The notes under the pieces: generated by a model
What the model was told of the DNA's origin: nothing
Seen by the model: the letters and a program-made list of their open reading frames with translations, nothing else
The model's database searches: none
Part shown: positions 1 to 8,144 of the stretch, piece by piece
How positions within the stretch are numbered: the first letter of the stretch is position 1
Layout of the letters: each line of letters opens with the position of its first letter
DNA from: Craterilacuibacter sp. RT1T
Lineage (GTDB): Bacteria; Pseudomonadota; Gammaproteobacteria; Burkholderiales; Chromobacteriaceae
NCBI RefSeq assembly: GCF_023502145.1
Contig: NZ_JAMFLI010000013.1
Location: forward strand, 1-64,000
Direction: 5' to 3'
DNA length: 64,000 nt
Position numbers and translations under genes: made by a program

Positions 1-42
1 GAAGAAGTATTAATAAGTTATATAAATGAGGTTTATTCATGA
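1..42 (+). CDS. 3' tail of an upstream gene (partial)
   Basis: Frame 1 is open from the window edge and reads EEVLISYINEVYS before a TGA at 40-42. That stop overlaps the ATG of the next gene in an ATGA arrangement, the usual sign of translational coupling. Thirteen residues are too few to assign a family. The AT-rich base composition matches the aldo/keto reductase that follows, so the two probably belong to the same operon. Confidence 0.4.
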   Translation, partial: EEVLISYINEVYS

Positions 43-965
43 TTTTTGGCGCGATGAGTCTAGGTGGAGAATGGGATCGTAATGCATTAACAATGGATGA
101 TATCAATAAATCATTTGTGGCCATTGAGACTGCTATTGACGCTGGTATTACTCGTTTTGATCATGCAAATATTTATAAATTTGGAAAATCTGAGGAAGTT
201 TTTGGTTACTACTTAAGTGATCATAAAAATTTGCGTGATAGCATCGAAATCCAGTCTAAGGTTGGTATTAATATCCCATTCGATGGGGGTAATAATTTTT
301 ACGATTATAGATATGATCATGTTGTGGGAGAGGTCGATAAAATATTGCATCGCCTACAGACAGAATATTTAGATGTATTGTTATTGCATCGGCCTGATGC
401 GTTGATTGAGAGAAAAGAGTTTAAACGTACAATTGACCATCTGTTTGATAGCGGTAAAGTGCGCGGCCTAGGTGTGTCTAATATGTCAACATCCCATATT
501 GGCTTGCTTGAACAGTATTCTGAAAGAAAAATAGTAGCAAATCAGTTGGAGATGGGGCTACATAAGCGGGATTGGGTTGAAAGCGGCTTGTTATTTAACC
601 ATATCGATCACAAGGAACTGAGTGTTGAGCAGGGTACAGTTGAATTTTGCATGTTGAATGATATTGAGCTGCAGGCATGGAGTCCATTGGCACAAGGTAT
701 TTATTCGGGTCGAAGTCTTGAAAATGCGGATTCTGCGACGAAAAATACGGCCCGATTAGTCGAAAAGCTGGCGAAGGAAAAGCTTGTATCAAAAGAAGCC
801 ATTGTTTTGGCCTGGTTGATGCGACATCCTGCTAATATTGCACCTGTAATAGGTAGCAGCAATCCTGATAGGATTCGGCTGTGCACGCAGGCTCGCGATG
901 TAGTGATGACTCACCGCGAGTGGTATGAATTAATGATTTGTGCAAGAGGCGTTCAATTGCCATAG
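39..965 (+). CDS. Aldo/keto reductase, YdhF-like
   Basis: NAD(P)H-dependent oxidoreductase of the aldo/keto reductase TIM-barrel superfamily; substrate unknown. Visible family features are GITRFDHANIY (the catalytic Asp/Tyr region, Tyr in HANIY), the Lys-containing strand IQSKVGI, LLLHRPDAL, GKVRGLGVSN, and a C-terminal PVIGSSNPDRI cofactor loop. The 308 residues match E. coli YdhF in pattern, but the first beta-hairpin usually ahead of this start is missing. ATG at 39 overlaps the previous stop (ATGA) and follows a GAGG Shine-Dalgarno at 28-31, so this start is likely real. The gene is visibly AT-richer than everything to its right and ends one base before the convergent ntrC stop. This suggests an acquired segment, perhaps the end of a surface-polysaccharide or other accessory cluster (inference). 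Confidence 0.85.
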   Translation: MIFGAMSLGGEWDRNALTMDDINKSFVAIETAIDAGITRFDHANIYKFGKSEEVFGYYLSDHKNLRDSIEIQSKVGINIPFDGGNNFYDYRYDHVVGEVDKILHRLQTEYLDVLLLHRPDALIERKEFKRTIDHLFDSGKVRGLGVSNMSTSHIGLLEQYSERKIVANQLEMGLHKRDWVESGLLFNHIDHKELSVEQGTVEFCMLNDIELQAWSPLAQGIYSGRSLENADSATKNTARLVEKLAKEKLVSKEAIVLAWLMRHPANIAPVIGSSNPDRIRLCTQARDVVMTHREWYELMICARGVQLP

Positions 966-966
966 C

Positions 967-2391
967 TTATTCCAAGCCTAACTCTTGAATTTTTCTTGTT
1001 AAAGTATTACGTCCCCAGCCCAGAATCTGGGCTGCTTCTACTTTGCGTCCTCCGGTACAAGCGAGCCCGGCGCGTATGCAGCTCTCTTCGAAGCGGTGGG
1101 TCAGTTCATCGATAATCCCCGTTTCTCCAGCCTTGAGTCTGCGGCTGACCTCTTCCGACAGAATGTGTGCCCAGTCGGTCGCAGCTATTGTTTCGCCTTC
1201 TTCCGCATTAGCGGAAGCGTGTTGACTCGCTTTATTCACGCAGCGCAACTCGGGAGGAAGATCGACACTATCGACCATTTGCCCCGGTGCCATGACGGTA
1301 ATCCACTGGCACAGATTTTCCAGTTCCCGCACATTGCCGGGGAAAGATGCCTGAGTGATGAGTTCCATGGCGGCATTGCTCAGGCGTTTACTTTCGACGC
1401 CCAGACTGATGGCACTTTTGGCGAGGAAGTGTTGCACCAGTAAAGGGATATCTTCGTGCCGCTCACGCAATGCTGGCAGGCGCAGACGGATAACGTTGAG
1501 GCGGTGATACAGGTCTTCGCGAAATTGTCCTAGGCGGACGCGCTCTTCCAAATTTTGATGGGTAGCGGCAACGACCCGCACATTCGCTTTGATCGGAGTG
1601 TGTCCGCCAACGCGATAGAAATGACCATCCGAAAGTACCCGTAATAAACGAGTCTGTAGTTCGGTGGGCATATCGCCAATTTCATCGAGAAATAAGGTCC
1701 CACCTTCTGCCTCTTCAAACCGGCCGCGACGGGTGGCTAATGCACCGGTAAATGCGCCCTTTTCATGGCCGAATAATTCGGACTCCAGCAAATCGCGCGG
1801 AATGGCGGCGGTATTGATGGCAATGAATGGCTTGCCACTGCGTATCGAGTGGCGGTGCAGGGCTTCGGCTACACGTTCTTTACCCGTACCTGATTCTCCG
1901 GTAATCAGTACGGTTACATTGGATTGCGATAAGCGCCCGATGGCTCGAAATACATCCTGCATCGCAGGCGCTTGTCCTAGTAGGGCTGGTAACTCCTGTT
2001 GTGGCGGAATATGTGCGTCAGGTACATGATTTTCTGTCAGTGCACGCTCTATAAGCTGAACAGCCTGGTCGACGTCGAAGGGCTTGGGCAAATACTCGAA
2101 TGCACCACCTTGAAACGCTGCGACGGCCGAATCCAGATCGGAGTGTGCCGTCATGATAATAACGGGCAGTTGTGGGTGTTCGGCTTTGAGCTTGCTCAAA
2201 AATTTAAGACCATCGGTTCCTGGCATGCGTACATCGCTGATGATGGCCTGCGGCACTTTGTCATATAGGGCATTCAGGGCATCATCGGCATTGGTAAAGC
2301 TGTCGAAACCGATGCCGACGCGGCCGAGTGCTTTTTCCAGTACCCAGCGAATGGCTTTGTCATCATCGATAATCCATACCGGTTTGTCCAT
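967..2391 (-). CDS. ntrC: Nitrogen regulation response regulator NtrC (NR-I)
   Basis: Sigma-54-dependent activator of nitrogen-limitation genes. The N-terminal receiver domain (1-120) has the acidic pocket IIDDDKA, phospho-acceptor Asp53 in SDVRMPG and Lys in KPFD. The central AAA+ domain (about 140-370) has Walker A GESGTGKE and the sigma-54 contact loop GAFTGA. The C-terminal Fis-type helix-turn-helix ends in AAQILGWGRNTLTRKI. At 474 aa the length is normal. It lies 19 bp downstream of ntrB in the same orientation, so the two form the standard NtrB-NtrC pair. A strong NtrC-like palindrome upstream of glnA (5714-5730) is its likely local target. Confidence 0.97.
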   Translation of the reverse strand: MDKPVWIIDDDKAIRWVLEKALGRVGIGFDSFTNADDALNALYDKVPQAIISDVRMPGTDGLKFLSKLKAEHPQLPVIIMTAHSDLDSAVAAFQGGAFEYLPKPFDVDQAVQLIERALTENHVPDAHIPPQQELPALLGQAPAMQDVFRAIGRLSQSNVTVLITGESGTGKERVAEALHRHSIRSGKPFIAINTAAIPRDLLESELFGHEKGAFTGALATRRGRFEEAEGGTLFLDEIGDMPTELQTRLLRVLSDGHFYRVGGHTPIKANVRVVAATHQNLEERVRLGQFREDLYHRLNVIRLRLPALRERHEDIPLLVQHFLAKSAISLGVESKRLSNAAMELITQASFPGNVRELENLCQWITVMAPGQMVDSVDLPPELRCVNKASQHASANAEEGETIAATDWAHILSEEVSRRLKAGETGIIDELTHRFEESCIRAGLACTGGRKVEAAQILGWGRNTLTRKIQELGLE

Positions 2392-2410
2392 TATGCTACC
2401 CCTCTATTTT

Positions 2411-3481
2411 TCATTGTTTTTCGGTGATGGCGCATTCGTTGCCAAAAGGCAGAGCGATGCTGAAGCAGGTATGCCCAGGGTAGGAGTCAAACTCTATGGC
2501 CCCTCCATGTTGCTGGATAAAGGTTTGCGCCAAGGTTAGCCCAAGCCCTGTCCCTTCCGCCCGCCCTGTGACTAGCGGGTAAAATACATGATCCTGTATT
2601 TCGTCTGGAATGCCCGGTCCGTTATCGATGATCTGCAATTTTAATGCCAGGTTATGACGTTTGCGCGCTAAAGTTACCTGGCGGTTGATACGCGTTCGGA
2701 GAATGATTTCTCCTATTCCCTTTAGGGCCTGCGCTGCATTGCGCGTAATATTTAATACCACCTGAATGAGCTGCGCTTTATCTGCAATCAGAAAGGGGAG
2801 GCTGACATCATAATCGCGCCGGATGCTCAGTCCACTACCAAATTCGGCAAGGACGATACTGCGTACTCGTTCCAGCACCTCGTGGATATTGACCTCGCTG
2901 GCCACTTGGCGTTTGTGCGGAGCCAGCATGCGATCGACTAAAGATTGCAGCCGGAGTGCTTCCTCGCGGATGACGCCGGTGTACTCCAGTAGTTCGGGCC
3001 GGTCGGCAATTTCATGCTCGAGTAGTTGCGCTGCGCCACGGATGCCGCCTAGCGGGTTTTTGATCTCATGAGCCAGATTACGGATCAGCTCACGATTGGC
3101 GCGCTGTTGCAGGAGTAGGCGCTCTTCGTTGGCGATTTTTCTTTGCTGGTCAATTGGGCGTAGTTCAACCAGCGCACGCTGGCCTTCATTATCTATTGGC
3201 GTGACGGTGAGGCCGACATGCAAGGATTGCTCATTGCGAAGCAGTAGTGGCAGATCATGCTCGATGAAACTGGCCTGACACTGAAGCGCACTTTGTACTG
3301 CATGGCGCAAGGCGCGGGAATCCTGGATCAGGTCAAACAGACTGTGACGGGTTAGCTCGCGCTGCCCGACGGCAAACAGGCTTTCACAAGCTTGGTTGGC
3401 ATACACGATATCACTGTCATGCTCAATAATAAGCACGGGTGTTTCGAGTAGGTCGAGTCCGTTGAAGTTTGAGTCCGGCAT
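2411..3481 (-). CDS. ntrB: Nitrogen regulation sensor kinase/phosphatase NtrB (NR-II)
   Basis: Cytoplasmic histidine kinase that phosphorylates or dephosphorylates NtrC under PII control. An N-terminal PAS-like domain (LETPVLIIEHDSDIVYANQ) leads to the dimerisation helix with LAHEIKNPLGG (His138 from the chosen start), then ATPase boxes LNITRNAAQAL, DNGPGIP and GTGLGLTLAQ. The frame stays open to a GTG at 3550 directly after the upstream stop, giving 379 aa. ATG 3481 is preferred because NtrB proteins begin only about ten residues before the PAS strand; this gives 356 aa. It sits between a DUF4124 gene and ntrC. Confidence 0.95.
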   Translation of the reverse strand: MPDSNFNGLDLLETPVLIIEHDSDIVYANQACESLFAVGQRELTRHSLFDLIQDSRALRHAVQSALQCQASFIEHDLPLLLRNEQSLHVGLTVTPIDNEGQRALVELRPIDQQRKIANEERLLLQQRANRELIRNLAHEIKNPLGGIRGAAQLLEHEIADRPELLEYTGVIREEALRLQSLVDRMLAPHKRQVASEVNIHEVLERVRSIVLAEFGSGLSIRRDYDVSLPFLIADKAQLIQVVLNITRNAAQALKGIGEIILRTRINRQVTLARKRHNLALKLQIIDNGPGIPDEIQDHVFYPLVTGRAEGTGLGLTLAQTFIQQHGGAIEFDSYPGHTCFSIALPFGNECAITEKQ

Positions 3482-3550
3482 GGCATGGGCCAAAGTAGAG
3501 GTAAGCTTTTTAGTTAAGCAAGAAGCTGTCCAGCTTGGCCGATCATGCAC

Positions 3551-4012
3551 TTATTGGCTCAGACCAAGCTCGCGTTGCAGGGCTTGTACATTACGCTCTC
3601 TATCTTTCACTGATTCACGCTGCAGTGCAATGCGTTTGCTGAGCTCAGGATTGGTGCGTAAGCCAGTGCGCAAGCTTGCTTCCGAGTCCGAAAGTGTGCG
3701 CCGGGCATCATCCAGTGCTTTTTGTTCGTTTGATAACTCGCTTTGCAGTATCTGGCGGCGGCCGCCATCACGTTGGCGCTGGGTTTCAGGGGCTACAGTC
3801 GGAAACCCAGACGAATCGCTGCGCTGAGGTGTGCGCATGGCAGCTTGGCTGGTAGGAGCCGAGGGGACGTTGATGGTGAGCGCCTTGGCTCCGCGTGCCG
3901 GAATATTGCTGTAGGTGACGTGCCCGTCCTGATCTACATATTTGTAAATGGTTGCCGCGCTGCAGGGCAGGCTGGCGAGACTGGCCAGCAAGAGAGCGAT
4001 AGCTGATTTCAT
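3551..4012 (-). CDS. DUF4124 domain-containing exported protein
   Basis: Small secreted or periplasmic protein of unknown function. ATG 4012 gives a clean signal peptide (MKSAIALLLASLASLPCSA, cleavage before ATIYK). A DUF4124-type motif follows, TIYKYVDQDGHVTYSNIP, typical of proteobacterial envelope proteins. The C-terminal half (about 85-150) is charged and heptad-like, rich in Leu, Glu and Arg, and likely coiled coil. A longer frame to 4060 would bury the signal peptide, so the internal start is chosen. Genes of this type are often found beside ntrB in related Betaproteobacteria, but a role in nitrogen control is not shown. Confidence 0.85.
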   Translation of the reverse strand: MKSAIALLLASLASLPCSAATIYKYVDQDGHVTYSNIPARGAKALTINVPSAPTSQAAMRTPQRSDSSGFPTVAPETQRQRDGGRRQILQSELSNEQKALDDARRTLSDSEASLRTGLRTNPELSKRIALQRESVKDRERNVQALQRELGLSQ

Positions 4013-4078
4013 GGCCTTACGCTGCAAAATAGAATAGATGGATGATAAGGAAAAGAACATGCCGCGTCATGCATAAAT

Positions 4079-4107
4079 AAAAAACGGCAGCCTGAGCTGC
4101 CGTTTTT
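4079..4107 (-). terminator. Rho-independent terminator after glnA
   Basis: Perfect stem AAAAACGGCAGC / GCTGCCGTTTTT with a CTGA loop, followed on the minus strand by a T-rich run. It separates glnA from the DUF4124-ntrBC genes, so ntrBC transcription probably needs read-through or its own promoter. Confidence 0.85.
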
Positions 4108-4124
4108 GTGATTTACACAGCCGG

Positions 4125-5543
4125 TTACAGGCTGTAATACATGGCGAACTCAACCGGATGAGTGGTCATGCGGGTCAGGTTGACTTCCTGCATCTTCAGT
4201 TCGATGAATGCATCAATCCATTCATTGGAGAACACGCCGCCACGGGTCAGGAACTCGCGGTCAGCATCGAGTGCTGCCAAGGCTTCATCCAGCGAAGCGC
4301 ACACTGTTGGGATCAGTTTGTCTTCTTCAGGTGGCAGATCATACAAGTTCTTGTCAGCTGCATCGCCTGGGTGGATCTTGTTCTGGATGCCGTCAAGACC
4401 GGCCATCATCAGAGCCGAGAAGCACAGGTAAGGGTTGGACAGCGGATCCGGGAAGCGCGCTTCGATACGGCGGCCTTTAGGGTTGGATACATGTGGAATG
4501 CGGATCGAAGCCGAGCGGTTTTTAGCCGAGTAAGCCAGTTTAACCGGAGCTTCATAATGCGGAACCAGACGCTTGTATGAGTTGGTGCCCGGATTGGTGA
4601 TCGCATTCAGTGCCTTGGCGTGCTTGATGATGCCGCCGATATAGTAGAGTGCCATATCGGACAGGCCGGCATAGCCGTCGCCTGCAAACAGGTTCTTGCC
4701 GTCTTTCCAGATCGACTGGTGAACGTGCATGCCGGAACCGTTGTCGCCAACGATAGGCTTAGGCATAAAGGTCGCGGTTTTGCCATAGCTGTGGGCGACG
4801 TTCTGGATCACATATTTCATGATCTGAGTCCAGTCAGCGCGCTGAGTCAGTGTGCTGAAGCGGGTGCCGATCTCGTTTTGGCCAGCGGTTGCGACTTCAT
4901 GGTGGTGAACTTCAACAGGAACGCCTAGTTCTTCCAGCAGCAGTACCATCGCCGAACGCAGGTCTTGCGAAGAGTCAACCGGAGGAACGGGGAAGTAACC
5001 ACCTTTGACGCCTGGACGGTGGCCGGTATTGCCGCCTTCAAACTCTTCTGCCGAAGCCCATGCCGCTTCTTCTGCCTTGATCTTCACGAAGCAACCGGAC
5101 ATATCGGTGCCCCAGGTAATGCTGTCAAAAATGAAGAATTCAGGTTCTGGGCCGAAGTAGGCAGTGTCACCGATACCGGAGGCTTTGAGGTAGGCTTCTG
5201 CGCGCTTGGCGATCGAGCGCGGGCAACGGTCATAACCTTTGCCATCGGCAGGGTCAACCACGTCGCAGCTCATGAATACGGTAGGCTCGTCGAAGAATGG
5301 ATCGATTTTGGCGGTGGACGGGTCTGCCATCAGCAGCATGTCAGAAGCCTGAATACCTTTCCAGCCGGCGATAGACGAGCCGTCAAAGGCGTGGCCGCTT
5401 TCAAACCAGGACTCTGCATCCTCAGTCAGTACGTGTGCCGGAATGGTCACGTGCTGTTCCTTGCCGCGGGTGTCGGTAAAACGAAGGTCAACGAATTTTA
5501 CGTCGTTCTCTTCGATCAGTTTCAAAACGTCGGCTACCGCCAT
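4125..5543 (-). CDS. glnA: Glutamine synthetase type I
   Basis: ATP-dependent glutamate plus ammonia to glutamine; dodecameric cytoplasmic GSI. The 472 residues include the DGSSIAGW latch, the [11 protein letters not shown] active-site glutamates, the [12 protein letters not shown]-binding region and NRSASIRIP. The adenylylation loop [10 protein letters not shown] carries the tyrosine modified by GlnE. The start is preceded by AAGGAGATCACC. Upstream lie a sigma-54 promoter (5604-5620) and NtrC-like sites (5683-5730), so nitrogen-limited induction by the neighbouring NtrBC is expected. Confidence 0.98.
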   Translation of the reverse strand: MAVADVLKLIEENDVKFVDLRFTDTRGKEQHVTIPAHVLTEDAESWFESGHAFDGSSIAGWKGIQASDMLLMADPSTAKIDPFFDEPTVFMSCDVVDPADGKGYDRCPRSIAKRAEAYLKASGIGDTAYFGPEPEFFIFDSITWGTDMSGCFVKIKAEEAAWASAEEFEGGNTGHRPGVKGGYFPVPPVDSSQDLRSAMVLLLEELGVPVEVHHHEVATAGQNEIGTRFSTLTQRADWTQIMKYVIQNVAHSYGKTATFMPKPIVGDNGSGMHVHQSIWKDGKNLFAGDGYAGLSDMALYYIGGIIKHAKALNAITNPGTNSYKRLVPHYEAPVKLAYSAKNRSASIRIPHVSNPKGRRIEARFPDPLSNPYLCFSALMMAGLDGIQNKIHPGDAADKNLYDLPPEEDKLIPTVCASLDEALAALDADREFLTRGGVFSNEWIDAFIELKMQEVNLTRMTTHPVEFAMYYSL

Positions 5544-5603
5544 GGTGATCTCCTTAAGGCAACGCGCATCGGGTGGGATGCTACAAAATTGGCGTGAAAT
5601 CTA

Positions 5604-5620
5604 AAGCATTAAGCATGCCA
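5604..5620 (-). promoter_or_regulatory. Sigma-54 (-24/-12) promoter of glnA
   Basis: On the minus strand the sequence is TGGCATGCTTAATGCTT: the -24 GG and -12 GC dinucleotides are exactly 10 bp apart, close to the TGGCAC-N5-TTGCW consensus. The predicted start is near 5594, leaving a leader of about 50 nt to the glnA ATG. Confidence 0.8.
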
Positions 5621-5682
5621 GCTATGTTTAGGTGCTTTGATCATTGTGCCATAAGCAGATGGGATTGTTGATGCATATTGGA

Positions 5683-5699
5683 CGCCTTATTTTGGTGCG
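5683..5699 (-). promoter_or_regulatory. Second, weaker NtrC-like site
   Basis: CGCCTTATTTTGGTGCG keeps one good GGTGC half-site. It is centred 31 bp (about three helical turns) from the strong site, like the paired sites described for enteric glnA. The other half-site is degenerate. Confidence 0.45.
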
Positions 5700-5713
5700 C
5701 TTGATGAGGTGCA

Positions 5714-5730
5714 TGCACCTAATTGGTGCA
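5714..5730 (-). promoter_or_regulatory. NtrC-binding site, strong
   Basis: TGCACCTAATTGGTGCA is a perfect TGCACC-N5-GGTGCA palindrome, the known NtrC operator form. Its centre (5722) is about 128 bp upstream of the predicted sigma-54 start, within enhancer range. Confidence 0.8.
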
Positions 5731-5806
5731 CTTGTGGCCGCTGGTCAGATAAGTTAATGGGCGCTATGCTAGAAAACGTTTAGTAAAGCTGATTTAGGAG
5801 AATGCC

Positions 5807-6259
5807 ATGAGTCATCGATCCGAAATTTTGCAGCGTGCCCATGATCGGGCTGCCCAATCCGATTTGCCTTATTCTGGTGCTGTTACGCCGGAGGAGGCAT
5901 GGGAGCTGTTGCAGAGCCTGCCGGGTGCTCATCTGGTGGATGTGCGCAGTCATGCCGAGTTGCAGTTTGTTGGTGTCGTGCCCGGTGCTTTATCTCTTGA
6001 ATGGAAAGCTTGGCCAGGTATGCAGCCTAACCCGCATTTTCTGGCGCAGGCCGAGCACCAGCTGGATAAGGAAACGGTACTGATGCTGCTATGTCGCACT
6101 GGCGCGCGCTCGGATGAGGCCGCGCGGCTGTTGGCTAGTCATGGGTTTTCCAGCGTATATAACGTCCTTGAGGGCTTCGAGGGTGATAAGGATGAGGCAG
6201 AGCACCGTGGACAACTCACTGGCTGGAAAGCGCGCGGATTGCCTTGGCAACAAGGCTGA
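5807..6259 (+). CDS. Rhodanese-like domain protein
   Basis: Single-domain sulfurtransferase-type protein of 150 aa. The CDC25/rhodanese fold is seen in LVDVRSHAELQFVGVVPGA (about 43-61). The active-site loop LLCRTGARSDEAA places the persulfide-carrying cysteine at residue 96. The C-terminal GWKARGLPWQQG is common in this family. The start follows TAGGAGAATGCC. It is transcribed away from glnA and ends about 95 bp before aroE. Sulfur donor and acceptor are unknown. Confidence 0.9.
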   Translation: MSHRSEILQRAHDRAAQSDLPYSGAVTPEEAWELLQSLPGAHLVDVRSHAELQFVGVVPGALSLEWKAWPGMQPNPHFLAQAEHQLDKETVLMLLCRTGARSDEAARLLASHGFSSVYNVLEGFEGDKDEAEHRGQLTGWKARGLPWQQG

Positions 6260-6353
6260 TTGTTATGCTTTATGGTTGATGTTTTGCGTGTAGCAAGGCA
6301 AAGTGTTGGCTATTGCCATTGTCTGGCCTGTCTATTTCGCGAGTTGCCCCTAT

Positions 6354-7175
6354 ATGACCGAACGCTATGCCGTAATCGGCAACCCTGTGTCTCACAGTCA
6401 GTCTCCGTTTATTCATACTGAATTTGCCAACGCCTGTGCTTGCTCCCTGCGTTACGAAAAACTCTATGCCGAGTTGGGGCAGTTTTCTGCGGTGGCAGGT
6501 GATTTCTTTTCGGCCGGAGGTCGGGGGCTGAATGTCACTTTGCCTTTTAAGGGGGATGCCTTCCGTTTGGCTGATGAAGTTTCCGAACGGGCGCGCGCGG
6601 CCGAGGCGGTGAATACGTTAAGCCTGCGTGATGGCAGGCTTTACGGCGACAATACCGATGGTGTGGGCTTGGTACGCGACATTGTCCAGAATCTGGATTT
6701 TTCCATTAGTGGGAAGCGGGTACTGGTGCTGGGGGCGGGCGGTGCCGTGCGTGGCGTTTTGGGGCCCTTGTTGGCCGAGCAGCCGGCTAGCTTGATGCTT
6801 GCCAATCGTACCTTGATTAAGGCCGAGGCCATTGCTCACCACTTTGCTCCTTGGGGGCGTGTTGTGGCGACGGGGTATGCCGAGCTGGAAGGGTTGCATT
6901 TCGATATTGTGATTAATGGCACGTCAAGCAGCTTGTCCGGAGAACTGCCACCGATACCGCATGGCCTGTTTTCACCGCGTGCCTTGGCATACGATATGGT
7001 GTATAGCAAAGGCCTGACGCCTTTCTTGCAGCGCGCGCAAGGTGAATATGCCGGAATGCTGGCTGATGGTCTGGGAATGCTGGTTGAACAAGCGGCTGAA
7101 TCATTTGATATCTGGCATGGCGTCCGCCCAGAAACGCGCCGTGTGACCAATATGTTGCGCGAAGTACTGGCCTGA
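6354..7175 (+). CDS. aroE: Shikimate dehydrogenase
   Basis: NADPH-dependent reduction of 3-dehydroshikimate in aromatic amino acid synthesis. The shikimate-binding SHSQS serines are at the N-terminus (MTERYAVIGNPVSHSQSP), followed by the catalytic Lys in NVTLPFKGDA, Asp in NTDGVG, and the nucleotide-binding GAGGAVRGV. ATG 6354 gives 273 aa, the family length. An upstream GTG at 6303 would add 17 residues unlike the family. mtgA follows 74 bp later in the same direction, an arrangement seen in related bacteria. Confidence 0.96.
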   Translation: MTERYAVIGNPVSHSQSPFIHTEFANACACSLRYEKLYAELGQFSAVAGDFFSAGGRGLNVTLPFKGDAFRLADEVSERARAAEAVNTLSLRDGRLYGDNTDGVGLVRDIVQNLDFSISGKRVLVLGAGGAVRGVLGPLLAEQPASLMLANRTLIKAEAIAHHFAPWGRVVATGYAELEGLHFDIVINGTSSSLSGELPPIPHGLFSPRALAYDMVYSKGLTPFLQRAQGEYAGMLADGLGMLVEQAAESFDIWHGVRPETRRVTNMLREVLA

Positions 7176-7249
7176 TTCGACGCGTCTAGAGTGCCATCAT
7201 GATGATGGCACTTACTCCTGCTTTTCCTTGCCTCTGGTTTTTCTGCCTC

Positions 7250-7933
7250 ATGCGTCTTGCGCTTAAAATCTTTGCCGCCTTATTGGCGCTATTGGTGTTG
7301 TACAACGTATGGATTTTCGGACATATCGTATACTGGCGCAGCCATAACCCTTCAGTCAGCGCATTTATGAGCGCGCAACTTACCCGTTTGCAGGCAGAGA
7401 ACCCCGATGCCGAACTGCATCATCGTTGGGTCGCTTACGAGCGTATTTCGCCCAACCTGAAGCGGGCAATTGTTGCATCGGAAGATGCCAAGTTTGTTGA
7501 CCATGAGGGCTTTGATTGGGATGGTATCGAAGCCGCATTTGAAAAGAATCTGAAACAAGGTCGCATCGTGGCCGGGGGCTCGACGATTAGCCAGCAGCTA
7601 GCCAAGAATCTGTTTCTGTCCGGTAAGCGCACGCCATGGCGCAAGCTGGAAGAAGGCATGATTACCGTCATGCTTGAGGCCGTTATGGACAAGCGGCGCA
7701 TTTTTGAAATCTATTTGAATGTAATTGAGTGGGGCGATGGCGTTTTTGGTGCCGAGGCGGCCAGTCGCCATTATTTCAATACCAGTGCCAACCGTTTGTC
7801 TGCAGCGCAGGGCGCGCGCCTGGCGGCCATGGTGCCCAATCCCCGTTATTATGATGCCCACCGCAATGCACGTGGTTTGGCGCGTAAAAGCAATATCATC
7901 CAGCGTCGCATGCGTTACGCCGATGTGCCATGA
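7250..7933 (+). CDS. mtgA: Monofunctional peptidoglycan glycosyltransferase
   Basis: Polymerises lipid II into glycan strands. One N-terminal membrane anchor (MRLALKIFAALLALLVLYN) precedes a GT51 domain with VASEDAKFVDHEGFDWDG (catalytic Glu in EDAKF), GGSTISQQLAKNLFL and KRRIFEIYLNVIEWG. No transpeptidase domain is present. The start at 7250 puts the TM at the N-terminus and gives 227 aa; the frame extends to 7199 but the added residues have no family support. Confidence 0.94.
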   Translation: MRLALKIFAALLALLVLYNVWIFGHIVYWRSHNPSVSAFMSAQLTRLQAENPDAELHHRWVAYERISPNLKRAIVASEDAKFVDHEGFDWDGIEAAFEKNLKQGRIVAGGSTISQQLAKNLFLSGKRTPWRKLEEGMITVMLEAVMDKRRIFEIYLNVIEWGDGVFGAEAASRHYFNTSANRLSAAQGARLAAMVPNPRYYDAHRNARGLARKSNIIQRRMRYADVP

Positions 7934-7976
7934 TGTTCTGTTTTATTGGCGCTGGAAGCCGTTCGTGCTTTCATGC

Positions 7977-7982
7977 TAGAAT
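7977..7982 (+). promoter_or_regulatory. Extended -10 promoter candidate for mgtE
   Basis: TG-C-TAGAAT resembles an extended -10 (TGnTATAAT) without a clear -35. It would start a leader of about 155 nt before mgtE. The same TGCTAGAATC string precedes two other genes in this window (near 12355 and 14890). Confidence 0.45.
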
Positions 7983-8002
7983 CCTGCCTTTCCTTCGTTC
8001 CT

Positions 8003-8132
8003 GCCGCACAAACGGGTGCGGTATTCGTATGGACTTACCCAGTCAAATTTTAACGAACATTCAGTTTTCGACTGAAGCACTAATACCCCGCCGTTAAAAA
8101 CCGCGTGCGTTTGCCGCCGCCTATTACGGCGG
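8003..8132 (+). promoter_or_regulatory. Structured 5' leader of mgtE
   Basis: Three perfect small hairpins lie between the candidate promoter and the gene. They are 8004-8021 (CCGCAC/GTGCGG), 8060-8076 (TTCAGT/ACTGAA) and 8117-8132 (CCGCC/GGCGG). The last abuts the AAGGAGG Shine-Dalgarno at 8133-8139. A cation-sensing leader is possible, but no known riboswitch consensus was recognised. Confidence 0.35.
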
Positions 8133-8144
8133 AAGGAGGCGCGC

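Noticed and set aside
3482-3550. GTG-initiated 379-residue form of NtrB
   Set aside because: The extra 23 residues have no family counterpart; ATG 3481 places the PAS domain correctly.
5725-5738. Second sigma-54 promoter pointing toward the rhodanese gene
   Set aside because: The GG-N10-GC spacing arises inside the NtrC palindrome and the flanking bases do not match consensus.
8003-8144. Guanidine-II (mini-ykkC) riboswitch before mgtE
   Set aside because: Hairpin loops contain ACGG letters but are hexaloops, not ACGR tetraloops, and a Mg2+ transporter is the wrong gene class.
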